Shown: positions 21,292-30,705 of the stretch, piece by piece
How the letters are laid out: each line of letters opens with the position of its first letter
How positions within the stretch are numbered: position 1 is the stretch's first letter
Source: Gloeophyllum trabeum ATCC 11539
Taxonomy: Eukaryota > Basidiomycota > Agaricomycetes > Gloeophyllales > Gloeophyllaceae
Assembly (NCBI RefSeq): GCF_000344685.1
Contig: NW_006920415.1
Location: 1,333,695 to 1,397,694 of the forward strand
DNA length: 64,000 bases
Direction: 5' to 3'
Position numbers and translations under genes: made by a program
The notes under the pieces: model-generated
The model's input: the letters and a program-made list of their open reading frames with translations, nothing else
Database searches by the model: none
Told to the model about the DNA's origin: nothing

Positions 21292-23039
21292 CTATGTCGT
21301 GATACGCTGCGGTCTGATAAGGTCCAGCTCTCGGGCATCGATACCTCGGAACGGCCTGGTCTTAACATGCCTACTCTCTAGTTCTCGTTTGCTGAGCCAT
21401 GCATAGAAAAGCTCCGCGCAATCCTTGGCCTGAGAAACAACGAAACGAGATATTGAGTTGAAAGTCCTGCTCGAGACCAATAAGTTGAATACGCACCACG
21501 ACGAAGAGACCAAGGCCTATGGTGTTTCGGAACCTGCTGTAACATGAATTCGCGAAGGATATAGAAGGTGTCGGACCAACTCACCAGACAGGGTCCATCT
21601 CATTCCAGCTCCGCGTACCATGCATGATCACCCGAAGCACGGCCCAGGAGAACGTCGTGACCTGCTGAGCAGGCGTGAGCTTGTAAAAGGCAGGCGATAT
21701 AGCCGAAGTAATCCGGAGCCCTACGCTCATCGGGGGCTTGACGCCCAGGAATTTTCGGAGCAGCGATGAATGCTGGGAGAGTCGATACAGAAGGGTGCCC
21801 ATACGATTCGATATCGTAGGTATCATCAGCGCACCACCGATCAGCCTCCCGATGGACGAGCTCGTATACCGGGCTGTAGGCTGGTTGTCGTTTTCCTCTG
21901 CGTCACCGTCCTCATTTCCGCCGTCACGCTGCTGTGCATCTGCGTGTTGCTGTCCTGCTTGCACCTGTCCTTCCCGGCGCCGCTCACCCAGAACGTTGGC
22001 CGCGATCCGAAGCCGTAAGGGGCCGGCTCCGCCCTCATCGAAGTCCCATAGGAAGCGGCGCATTCGCCTACCGTCAGGAGCTCGCGCAGGTTGCGTATCG
22101 AGCACGTAGTGGCAGAAACGGTTCCAGCACCGCCTGTATAGACTTTTGACCCCCAACCATAAAAATATCGACAAAACGGGCCCTGGGGGCCAGGATAGGA
22201 ACCCCTCTTGGTTGGGTGCAAGGGGGAAGTAATCGGTGTCTGGAGCAGGCCGGAAGAGGGGAGCTCCGTCGGTCTGTACAGGTTTCGTGATAGCCCATGT
22301 AATAAACAAGGGTATTGTCGCGGTCAGGGTTGTCTCGGTAAGTGATGTGCGGGAAAGAATGAGAGTGAGGGGGATCATAGGGAGGTTAAACCAAGCGTGG
22401 AGTGGCCACTTGCCCGGATCGTCTGTTATTAGATGATCGAACATCTCCTTGCCCAAGAATTCTTGCATGGCGTGGAGACCGTACGCAGTCGACACAACGT
22501 AAAGCCCTGTGCGGTGCATTACAACCAGTTTACTTCGCACTGTCGAGTAAAACGAACTCACCGCTACCAAATGCAACGAGCACTGTACTGAGGTTCACCG
22601 CCATCACTATTCGTCCTCCCATCGTGAGCAACTTATTGACCGCCTCCATTAATCGGAGCAGCGGCGGATTGTTGCTTTCGAGTTCGTACTCTGCACCGCA
22701 CTGCGGGCACTTGAGTGCATTCTCCGCCCGAGCCGGGTTCTGCTGGGCAGTCTTGATCCACTCCAGTAGACACGACTCGTGAGCGACCAGCGTACAATTA
22801 CATGGATGAACCCAGACGCTCTTGTTCTGTTGTGATTCGGGCTCTGGACGGTAGGAGTATTCAGCCTGCGCCTTAGGACACGAGCGAACCGGGACGCACG
22901 ATCATACTGTTCCTCCTCCCGACATATGTAACACAGCTTCACCTGAATACTGTAGTCAATTAACGCTCGAAGTGACCTAATATCTCGACTTGCTCACCCG
23001 TAGGTCGTCCACCCCAGGAACTCGTGCAGCTTCAGCCAT
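21292..23039 (-). CDS. RING-CH (MARCH-type) membrane E3 ubiquitin ligase
   Basis: Minus-strand model: 23039-22998, 22942-22562, 22506-21585, 21533-21497, 21429-21292, about 506 residues. After the short leader MAEAARVPGVDDLR comes a C4HC3 RING-CH: CYIC..(loop)..HPCNCTLVAHESCLLEWIKT..CPQCGAEYEL. Several hydrophobic segments follow (for example LSTVLVAFGSG, WFNLPMIPLTLIL, LSIFLWLGV, RNTIGLGLFVV), so it should be membrane-embedded, as MARCH5-like enzymes are. Between EEEQYD and AEYSYRPEPES (about 22,870-22,900) the frame shifts by one base. The 26-30 nt that an intron would need to remove is too short, so a sequence error or disabling indel is likelier. Exon 4 begins at a tandem NAG acceptor (CAGCAG), both in frame. 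Confidence 0.75.
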
Positions 23040-23478
23040 CGGTGGCAGGTGAACGGACGAGAGGATCGGTCAATACTCGGAATGACGCTATAAGCAAAGA
23101 TGGGACGGAAGGAGCGGTTTGCTGCGCACACACAGCGTCGAAGTGGTTGGAGGGCGAGTCTTGCACGTCGATCGCCGGCGGTGTATACATCACTGTCCTC
23201 CGTTGGAATACATCTGACGTTCAGACTCTGATATGATGACTTCCATTTGGAAAGCCACGGTCTTTACAGGAAGCTGCTGCTGCATCGGCCCTCACTTTGT
23301 ATAACGCAGACGTGAACAACGGAATATCTCTCATTCTCAAAACAAACCGACTACAACAAAGGATGTACAAATAGTGCGAAGGAAGCTTGAGGCGAGTTGA
23401 GGTCCATACGCAGGGCATGCTTGCGAGCGATGTCCGCCGCCTTGTTTTGTCTGCCTGAAAAATAAACAGAGAACAGAA
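23040..23478. other. Intergenic: RING-CH promoter and SR-protein 3' region
   Basis: No gene supported. It lies between the start of the RING-CH gene and the stop of the SR gene, both on the minus strand. Confidence 0.45.
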
Positions 23479-24516
23479 TCAATGCTCATACGGAGGCGTC
23501 TGTGCCCTGTCTTCCTCCTTTTTACCGTCTTCCGCAGGGGGCGGCGTCCTTGCCTTATCATCCCTGTCCTCCCTGTCCTCCTTGCGGGGCTCGGGGGTCG
23601 GGCTACGCCTCTTTTCTACCACAGGGCTCCTGCTCCTGCTGCGCCTCCTGTCTCTGTCCTCCCTATCTCTGTCCCTATCCCGGTCGTCCCTACGGTCACG
23701 GTCACGGTCGCGTCCACGATCTTCGCGGTCCCTGTCGCCACGGCGGGGGCTCCTGGAACGATCACGACGATCCCTGGACGATCGGGGAGGCGGAGAGCGC
23801 CGGTCGTACCTCCACACCGACGAAGGAGGGTTCTTGGCCCACTATAACGTACGTCGTCAGTTCATGATACGCGCACTGCGGTGGCAACATGATCGTACCT
23901 GGACGCTCAGGCGGTAACCTTCAAAGTACCGTGCATGCCTTGAGAGAACTTGAGAACTGTGAGAGTAGCACAAAGCGAATTGGAGGCGTACATATCGACG
24001 AAAGCATCTTCCGCATCCCTCGAGTCTCTGAACTCCACAAATGCATAGCTATGATGAATTCGAAGGGGCGTTGAGCGATCGTGTTCCGTGCGACGTGGAA
24101 TCGGGAGATTGCGGCCTCGGAAGCGACACGGAGAAGAAACGAGGAGGTGATGCTGCTGCGCGCGTGGCAGGCCGTAGCATGTTTCTTTTCGCGAGGACAG
24201 GCGCGGGACGACGAAGAACGTATTGCACGGCGCGGCGCGTTTCACTGACGGCTCGACCTCGACTCGACTCGCCTGGCGCAAACATAGTAAAAGTAAGACG
24301 AAATACACACTTACGGGTTGTGCTGGGCGCGCGGGTTTCGAGGCGCTGGAACGTCGCATCGGATAAGGGGGCCGTAACTACGCATTGCAGGCCGCGTTTG
24401 TCAACACAACATCCCATCGACAGAAACGGAAGCCACACTAACCGTTCGAATTCATACGCAAGGTCGCGGGCGCGCGTGGAAGGGTGGAAGCCACTCACGA
24501 AGAGGATGCGAGGCAT
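23479..24516 (-). CDS. SR-type splicing factor (RRM plus RS/RD tail)
   Basis: Nuclear RNA-binding protein of the SRSF type. Minus-strand model: 24516-24443, 24377-24315, 24048-23992, 23938-23899, 23841-23479, 198 residues. The RRM shows RNP2 (ILFVSGF) at residues 4-10 and RNP1 (YAFVEF) around residue 47, with the linking [21 protein letters not shown]. It is followed by WAKNPPSSVWRYDRRSPPPRSS and a tail of alternating Arg-Asp/Arg-Ser (RSRSPRRGDRDRED..), ending in TPPPAEDGKKEEDRAQTPPYEH. RS tails mediate spliceosome contacts and are phosphorylated (family knowledge). Intron 2 is unusually long for this genome (266 nt, 24049-24314). Other frames over the RD repeat give long spurious ORFs. Confidence 0.88.
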
Positions 24517-24799
24517 TGCGGACGACCTGAGCGAAAGAAAGAACAAGAGAACCTTCGAGCGCGTCGGACTGAGCAGCGAGCGGAGATGGAAATTAATGTG
24601 TCTATATTTGCATTGTGGCGCGTCAGTGGCCCATCAATTTTGATTAGACTCTCACCCAGCTCTCCCAATCAGTCTTCGCGGAGTAACGAAGTGGACCTTG
24701 TTCCCTACGTCATTGGTAGGTCCTCAGTATATCAGACTGAATCTACATGGAATCAACGTCCAGTCAATACAACCTTCTGTAACGCCAGTTAGTTCGACA
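24517..24799. other. Divergent intergenic region
   Basis: Between the SR gene (minus) and the small gene starting 24,800 (plus). GTAGGT..CAG-type signals at 24716-24788 suggest a spliced 5' leader for the latter. Confidence 0.4.
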
Positions 24800-25202
24800 A
24801 TGTCATTATCGGAAGGTAGGATATTACGAGTACAATCTCTTATTTCATGTACAACTAACCATGCGCCGACTACTGCGCCACAGCCGATGCAAAGTTCCCC
24901 GGCCAGATCCCTCCAACGAAAACAGAGGGGCCGGATCCATCCAGAGAGAATCCGGCAGGGGTATGCGGGCTGTTTGCTTTTGCTTGTGGCCTGAGCTTAC
25001 TTGACCGCTCTCCAGGTATATCCCAAAGTAGACCCGACACGTACGTCACGATGTTGCACTGCTCGTTCGCATACTCACGATCAACCTAGCCGCACCTCCC
25101 GACACTGAGCCTGGAACTGGAGCGCGCCACGAGTCAAAGGAGGATTACAGGCGTGAACCCGCTGCTGACTCAGCAGAGACCGGAGGCATGTTCAAGGACT
25201 GA
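24800..25202 (+). CDS. Small hydrophilic protein, 76 residues, four exons
   Basis: Found by joining splice sites; no single exon is long. Model: 24800-24815, 24884-24960, 25016-25040, 25090-25202, all with GT..AG introns of 49-68 nt. Product starts MSLSEADAKFPGQIPPTKTE, continues with GVYPKVDPTPAPPDTEPG and ends ADSAETGGMFKD. It is rich in Pro, Glu, Asp, Gly and Lys, with no hydrophobic core, signal peptide or membrane segment, so probably intrinsically disordered. No family recognised. Support comes from four clean introns joining to one frame with a start and stop; a chance arrangement is possible but unlikely. Confidence 0.6.
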
Positions 25203-25570
25203 GCGAAGTTAAGAAGTCGTCCATCACTGTATACTTGTATCAGTTTTATTACAGTACGCTACGCCGTCTGCGTCGAGAGGACATTAAATCCACTGCGATC
25301 AGCTCTAGTGATATTTATCCTCGACCCCAAGCAGTATCAAAGAGTACTCTATCCACACTGGGAGTTTCAAGCGGTAAATTGTGGCTCCAAGTAATACGCG
25401 GAAGATAATCCAACTGGACCGGCAATCCAGATGCCATTTACCTCACCACATCCCTTCCGTTCTATGAGCGCTCGCCAGGGACTATAGCGTAGACGAGGGT
25501 GCAAGTAAACAAGCCGTGTTGTCTCCTTCAGGCTCTTGCCATGTCATCGTGTCGTGAGGAGGGGCGGGCA
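25203..25570. other. Convergent intergenic region
   Basis: 3' regions of the small plus-strand gene and the minus-strand hypothetical gene. No other gene seen. Confidence 0.45.
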
Positions 25571-26540
25571 TCATCGCGTCTTTTTAGTGCAGAATATCCC
25601 GAACTTCCCTCTAATACGCCCACGTTGTGGGACAAGGCTAGGTGTTCCAAGGCTCTCCAGAATTTCCGGAGAGTCATGGTCGGTTTGATCCTCATCGAAG
25701 ATTAACCAAGGGTCATGGAATGGCTTGCGGTCATTGATTTTTGGTTTCTTGGAAACCAGCGGCAGTTCGTCTGGCGCTGCGTGAATTAGATACCGTCAAT
25801 AATGGTTCGAGGGTGGGAGGGGCGTAAATACCGAGACTTACGCGGCATAGATGTATCGCGCTTAGGAATGCCACTGTGTGCGCGAAAAGCTTGATTTCCA
25901 GGCCTGTCATAAGGATGATAATGACTGTTCGAGCGGTTGGACTGCTCGGAGGGCATATGATCTTCAGCGGAGCCCCCCGTAACTTTGATGCTGCCGCTAG
26001 CCGTGGAGGTACTCGTTAGTGGCACGAGCAACTGCTTGACTCGAGCTGGTTTTTCGGGAATCATCAGGAGTCAATGACTTTCTAATGAAAGGGAAGAGAA
26101 CCAGCCTCGAAGTCGGACATCGTCGATAAGGTACTGCTTGGTTTGTAATGCTTCCAGTAGGTCGATGTAAATAGCTCTGTATGGCTCGTGACCGGGTGTG
26201 CAAACGACGTGTTTGGACAAAGGTATATGTGACTCGGTCAGTCGGGTCCGAGAAATCTATGCCATGCAAAAAAATTAGTGTGAACCGGTGGGAGCCCCGG
26301 CATCGCATTACCTCTATTAAAGTGACAATCTATGCAATTCATGAGCGGAAGGCCACAGGAGCAGAGAAAAGAATAACAAACCTTCCTCGAATGCCTCACA
26401 AAATCAGAAGACGAAAGTGACTTGAAAGTGAGGAGTTCCTTCGCAGCATGCCAAAAATGTTCCCTTGAGGACAGCTCTGTGGCCAGCTGTACTGCCCTCG
26501 TCTTTAAATCTACAACTGCTACCGATTGTGTTTGAGACAT
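25571..26540 (-). CDS. Unrecognised protein, 245 residues, five exons
   Basis: Minus-strand model: 26540-26382, 26329-26312, 26256-26106, 26045-25842, 25776-25571. Product starts MSQTQSVAVVDLKTRAVQL; the first half is predicted helical (SREHFWHAAKELLTFKSLSS, AIYIDLLEALQTKQYLIDDV). The second half is polar and disordered (TSTASGSIKVTGGS, KPARVK-type basic spots, PPPDELPLVSKKPKIND) and the end is FGIFCTKKTR. I recognise no family. Exon 2 is an 18-nt microexon. The join between exons 3 and 4 needs a 60-nt GC..AG intron (26046-26105), because GT alternatives change frame; that junction is the weakest part. No membrane segments. Confidence 0.55.
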
Positions 26541-27109
26541 AGCAAAGGAAATAAGTATGTGTGGCAGGACAGGAAAATGGCGGGTGTGGTGCGGTGGTTT
26601 TGTAATGATATGTTGTGGCAAGAAAAGAGGAGCAAGACCCCGCAGTGATTACCCTGCAAGTTTGGCACTCGTTTGTCCCGCCACGGTATGTTCCGGATTC
26701 CCATTCGTGCGCCCAGTCTTCCCATCCGTGTCAAGACCGGCCGATCTCCCGCTGATACAACTCGGTTCTCTCGGAGTCACACATTCGTCTCTCGCTGGGG
26801 GTGGATCTGTCTTTCCGGGTATATTTTCGAGACGGCGGGATCTCCTGTTCTCAGAGGAAATTCCGGGCTTGGTCGAGGCGCTTCGGAGTCTAATGGTGCA
26901 AATCGTGGGAATTGACCTAGTTGGGCAGTAACCACGTGGCACACGTGTTGGACAAATGGATGTAAATAACGCGTCGACGCGATAGCGGATCGTCTACGCG
27001 CACAGGCAACGCCCACAAGCGTGATTCCTCCCACACCCACGGCATCGCCGCTGCTGCAAATTTGCGTCTTTGCTACGCGTGTCTACCTACAGAAATATTA
27101 GGCTGAGCC
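26541..27109. other. Divergent intergenic region upstream of MCM10
   Basis: Small overlapping ORFs on both strands (e.g. 26649-26942 minus, 26557-26931 plus) but no known motif and no splice-consistent gene. It contains two divergent promoters. Confidence 0.45.
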
Positions 27110-29510
27110 ATGGAGTCGCTGTCGAGCAAGAAAACGGAAGAGCAGCGCCGGCAGGAGGAAATCAAGAAGCAAATCGCGCATCTCCAGGCTCAACTGAAGG
27201 ATCCTACAGCCATACCCACGGATATTACTCCTTCCTCCCCGAAAAGAAAGACGCCAGATTCGAGCTTGCTGGTTCCTGCTACTCCTTCACCTAGTGCGTC
27301 TTCGGTTTACCGTATGATGTGAACCTGTCACTGATCACCGTGGCACGACTCCGGTACTCAGAAAAGAAGAGGAGAGTCAGTGACGAAGGTGAAAATAAGC
27401 TCGGAAGTCCTTCGCGCCGGGGCAACCAGAAGCCCGTTCCTCTCTCGTTCCCCATCAAGCCAACGAAAGATACTATCAGCAGCCGCAAACAGCCAAAACC
27501 GCTTCCCATCACCAAACAACCCCCTTCTAATGTACTCCAGAAACTGTCAAGTTTGAGTGGAAAGTCGACAGATGATACCTTGGAAGGAACCCTCTCTAGG
27601 TCTTCTGGCTTTAGAGACGCGCCTGCTACGAGGGTTCCTCAAGGACAGGAGCAGAGTTCAGAGACCGCACTGCGACGGGATGATAGGCTGGCTCTAGTGG
27701 AGGAGTTAGAGGTCGGACCTGCGGAGCACAGGCCCCCTTTTGATGATCCCCACTTTGAGAAACTGGAGCCTAACTCCGGAATTCGTTTATCGTGAGTCCG
27801 GGCTTTGACCTCATATCCCATCCACAACCGACTGTACTGTTCTTAGTCAACGTGCTATCCCTTATGACGAGTTCCAAGACTATCTACGAGGGCGTTACTA
27901 TCTCTCACCATCTCGCCTTTACTCGGTTATCCGACTACTGCCCAGCAAGGCAGGGTATGAAGTACCCGTGGAAGGCGACTGGGTCACGATCGCCATTGTA
28001 GCCGAGAGAGGACCTGTCAAATTCAGCCGAGCGCCCGTCGGCACCACGAAAGATGACGACGGTATCGAAAGCGACAACGAGGCTGGCCCGTCCAAACCTC
28101 CAGAGTCGAAACAAGCCAAACCGAAGGGGAAAGGTAAAGACGTGCCCCAGGAGAGGAAACCCCACGGGAAACGCTACGTCAATCTAAAGCTGATTGATTT
28201 CGGGGCTCGCTCTGGCGGGGCGTCGGCTACTGGCGGTAAAGCTGTCATTCGTGGCGATGCTTTTCTGACATTGTTGCTGTTCGAGTCCGACGGCTGCGAG
28301 GTCATTGAGAATGACGAAGCGGAGAAGCGGAAGGTGTGGAGAGGAGGTAGCAAAGGGGCGTTCGAAGCCATGGCGAAGCTGAAAGAAGGCGCTGTTGTTG
28401 CGTTGTTGAACCCAAGAATTCTGAAACCGTTCCAGGTAAGGTTGCTCTGCTCGCGTTCTGTCGGCAACACTCATACAGGGCCATGGTGCGCAGCGATCGA
28501 ATGATGCGCCGCACCCGGTGAACAATATACTTGCGCTGACACCGGAGTCCGCGGATAGTATCGTAGTCATCGGACACGCCAAAGACCTCGGGATGTGTAC
28601 CGTTGTCAAGAGGGATGGGAAGATCTGCGGAGGTTGGTGCGACAAGCGCGTCAGCGATGTTTGCGAGTGGCACATCCAAACCGCAGTCGAGAGACGAAGA
28701 GCTGGTAGAAGCGAGTTTAGTATAGGGCAAGTAAAGATGATGCATTCACCGCTCTCCATCTTATAACTCACACCTTGGGGATAGAACGTCTGGCATGTCG
28801 AGTAACCCTGGCGGGAAACGTAGACGACCAGAGTACGATCCCCAGCGTCAGTGGGGGCTCAAGCCTGAGCTCAACACGGGCGCGGGTGCAGTTTATGTTG
28901 TGTCTGGGCACGTCGTGTCTGGCTCCTCGGGCAAGAACGATATGTTCGTGAGCGAGACGATAGGTAGGGAGGGTCAGGCGAAAGCTGCACGGAAGCTCGC
29001 GGCGAAGGACGCTGACAAGGCACTGCGCGGGATACTGAAGAGGGACAAGGAGGGAATGAAGGCCGTCGTTAAGGCGAGGGAGTTCGGCCTGAAGGAGAAG
29101 GAGAAGACGAAGGGCGGCGTGAATAAGAAAGGGGATGCCAAGGGAAAGGAGAAGGCAGACGCACCAGAGGCCAGCGAGGGGACGTCCAAAGTCAAAAACG
29201 CTTTCTCGGCGAAGATGATAAAGGAACTCGGCTTCGATCCTACGAATAAGAACGGGTCCAGGAAAGCGGATGAGGACAGCGAGGTGCAGAAAAAGGTGCG
29301 ATGCGTTTCGTACCCAGCGTGGACGATGCTGATTACCGGCAGCTCCAAACGCTGACGTCGCTGACGTCCCTCCGCTCATGTAAGAAGGATGCAGACTTCG
29401 AAGCATCCCTTAGCTCAAGACCGGGAAGACGGCGATCTCAACTAACTGTCCCGCTGCAGGGAACATCTGATGTCGGCACGGAGGAGAAGATGGTCGACCT
29501 GGATGATTAG
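27110..29510 (+). CDS. MCM10: DNA replication factor Mcm10
   Basis: Replication initiation/elongation factor that activates the CMG helicase. Model: 27110-27293, 27362-27791, 27847-28435, 28479-28726, 28785-29295, 29343-29510, 709 residues. N-terminal coiled coil (EEQRRQEEIKKQIAHLQAQL, residues 10-29), a basic KKKRRV nuclear signal at the exon 1-2 junction, an OB-fold region starting near IPYDEFQDYLRGRYYLSPSR, and the Mcm10 zinc finger LGMCTVVKRDGKICGGWC..CEWH with its three Cys and one His. After the zinc finger comes RRRPEYDPQRQWGLKPEL and a Lys-rich tail. The intron after SEFSIG (28727-28785) starts GCAAGT, a classic GC-AG donor; the GTAAAG four bases later would run into a stop. Confidence 0.93.
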
Positions 29511-30339
29511 TGGGTCTGAGACGGATTAGTGGATCAGACATTATATTGGACATGTGTTCTCATCAATTACAGGGTAGTACGACTTGCGACATGAAGATCA
29601 TGTATGAGAGATCAGGAGTGTTGATTCAAGGACGACAAAGGCCAAGTCAGAAAATAGGAAAGTCCGCAAATTCCTCCTTTCTTCAGATGGCGAATAAGTC
29701 CTTAGGATTTCCATCGTCCAACGCTGGAACGTTCAAGCACGGTGGAAGAAATTCGCACGAAAAGGTACAGCTGACGCCTGAAACCCTAACCTAAGAGGCG
29801 ACCGTGCGAAACGCCCATTGAGATCTTCAGGTGAATCGCCTTGGAATCGCCCACTTGCCAGAGGAGCGTAGCCTGCTATCGAGATTCGACACTGCTGTAA
29901 TCAGTCAGAGCCCTGCCCCTCATCTGGTGTGATCTACGAAGGAGGTACGCGCTGAACAATACCAGAACCGCATCTTGCAGGTTTGCAGGTAATCGGTGAA
30001 GATCGGGAATCCTCTACATACGATTCTACGAACACCGGCTCATACACGAAATATGATGTTACATGTGACCTTACTGAACTTCCTTTGAAGTCAGTTAACC
30101 GTTGGGCAGGCCCTTAGAGTGATTCCCTTGACGGTCCAAGTCCGCGAGCGTATGATCATGCTCGTGATAAAGACGATGCCTTCGCGTTTTGGCGTTCGTG
30201 GATATACGCCGAAAGTATCGAAGAGCAGTTGTATCTCCAGTTATAGAAGACACCACTGCTCCTTCGATACGTTTGTGAACTTAAGTGAAGGTGCATTGCC
30301 CCCCTTGTATGTTTGTCGATCGGATCGGCATAACCCTCT
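29511..30339. other. Intergenic region between MCM10 and family member A
   Basis: No gene supported; short ORFs (29510-29794, 30119-30436) lack motifs and splice support. Upstream promoter DNA of family member A begins in its last part. Confidence 0.45.
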
Positions 30340-30359
30340 GGTACGTCACATTATCCCCC
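30340..30359 (+). promoter_or_regulatory. Conserved family promoter box, member A
   Basis: GGTACGTCACATTATCCCCC, 366 bp before the start codon. Close matches occur 368 bp before member C (41585) and 343 bp before member D (55970). Consensus GGTAYGTCACA plus a pyrimidine-rich end. The TGACG/CGTCA core resembles a bZIP (CRE-like) site; this is an inference. Confidence 0.6.
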
Positions 30360-30522
30360 GGTTTCCCTCTTTCCAAGCGTTGACGTGGGATGCTGCAGCG
30401 TCCTGCCCACGAAGTACTCGACTCGAGCCTACATAACAAACTTTACGGGGGGACGATGGTTTTTACGCTCGACTCTGACCTCTGTAGCCGAGCGCACCCT
30501 CCAGCGCTTTGCAATCCAGACC

Positions 30523-30605
30523 GACCTTCTCTGGCGCGACGCCTTGGCTGACGAGAACGTGGTGGATGACAGCGGCCGGCAAGTTCGACTGCCAGTGGTA
30601 TAAAA
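30523..30605 (+). promoter_or_regulatory. Shared core promoter with TATA box, member A
   Basis: TATAAAA at 30599-30605. The block CGACGCC(T)TGGCTGACGA around 30537-30555, followed by GCGGCCGGC, is repeated before member C (about 41783-41835), so the two promoters descend from a common duplication. Confidence 0.55.
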
Positions 30606-30705
30606 GGTGAGTCCGGACTTGAACTACCTCTTCATCTTGAACACAAACCGTTACGAAGGCTTTCGACCACCGTCACGACTACAGCAGCATAGCAACACTA
30701 CTACA

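Noticed and set aside
23582..23917. Plus-strand Arg/Ser-rich ORFs over the SR gene
   Set aside because: Complement of the RD/RS repeat tail; the minus-strand model has an RRM and consistent splice sites.
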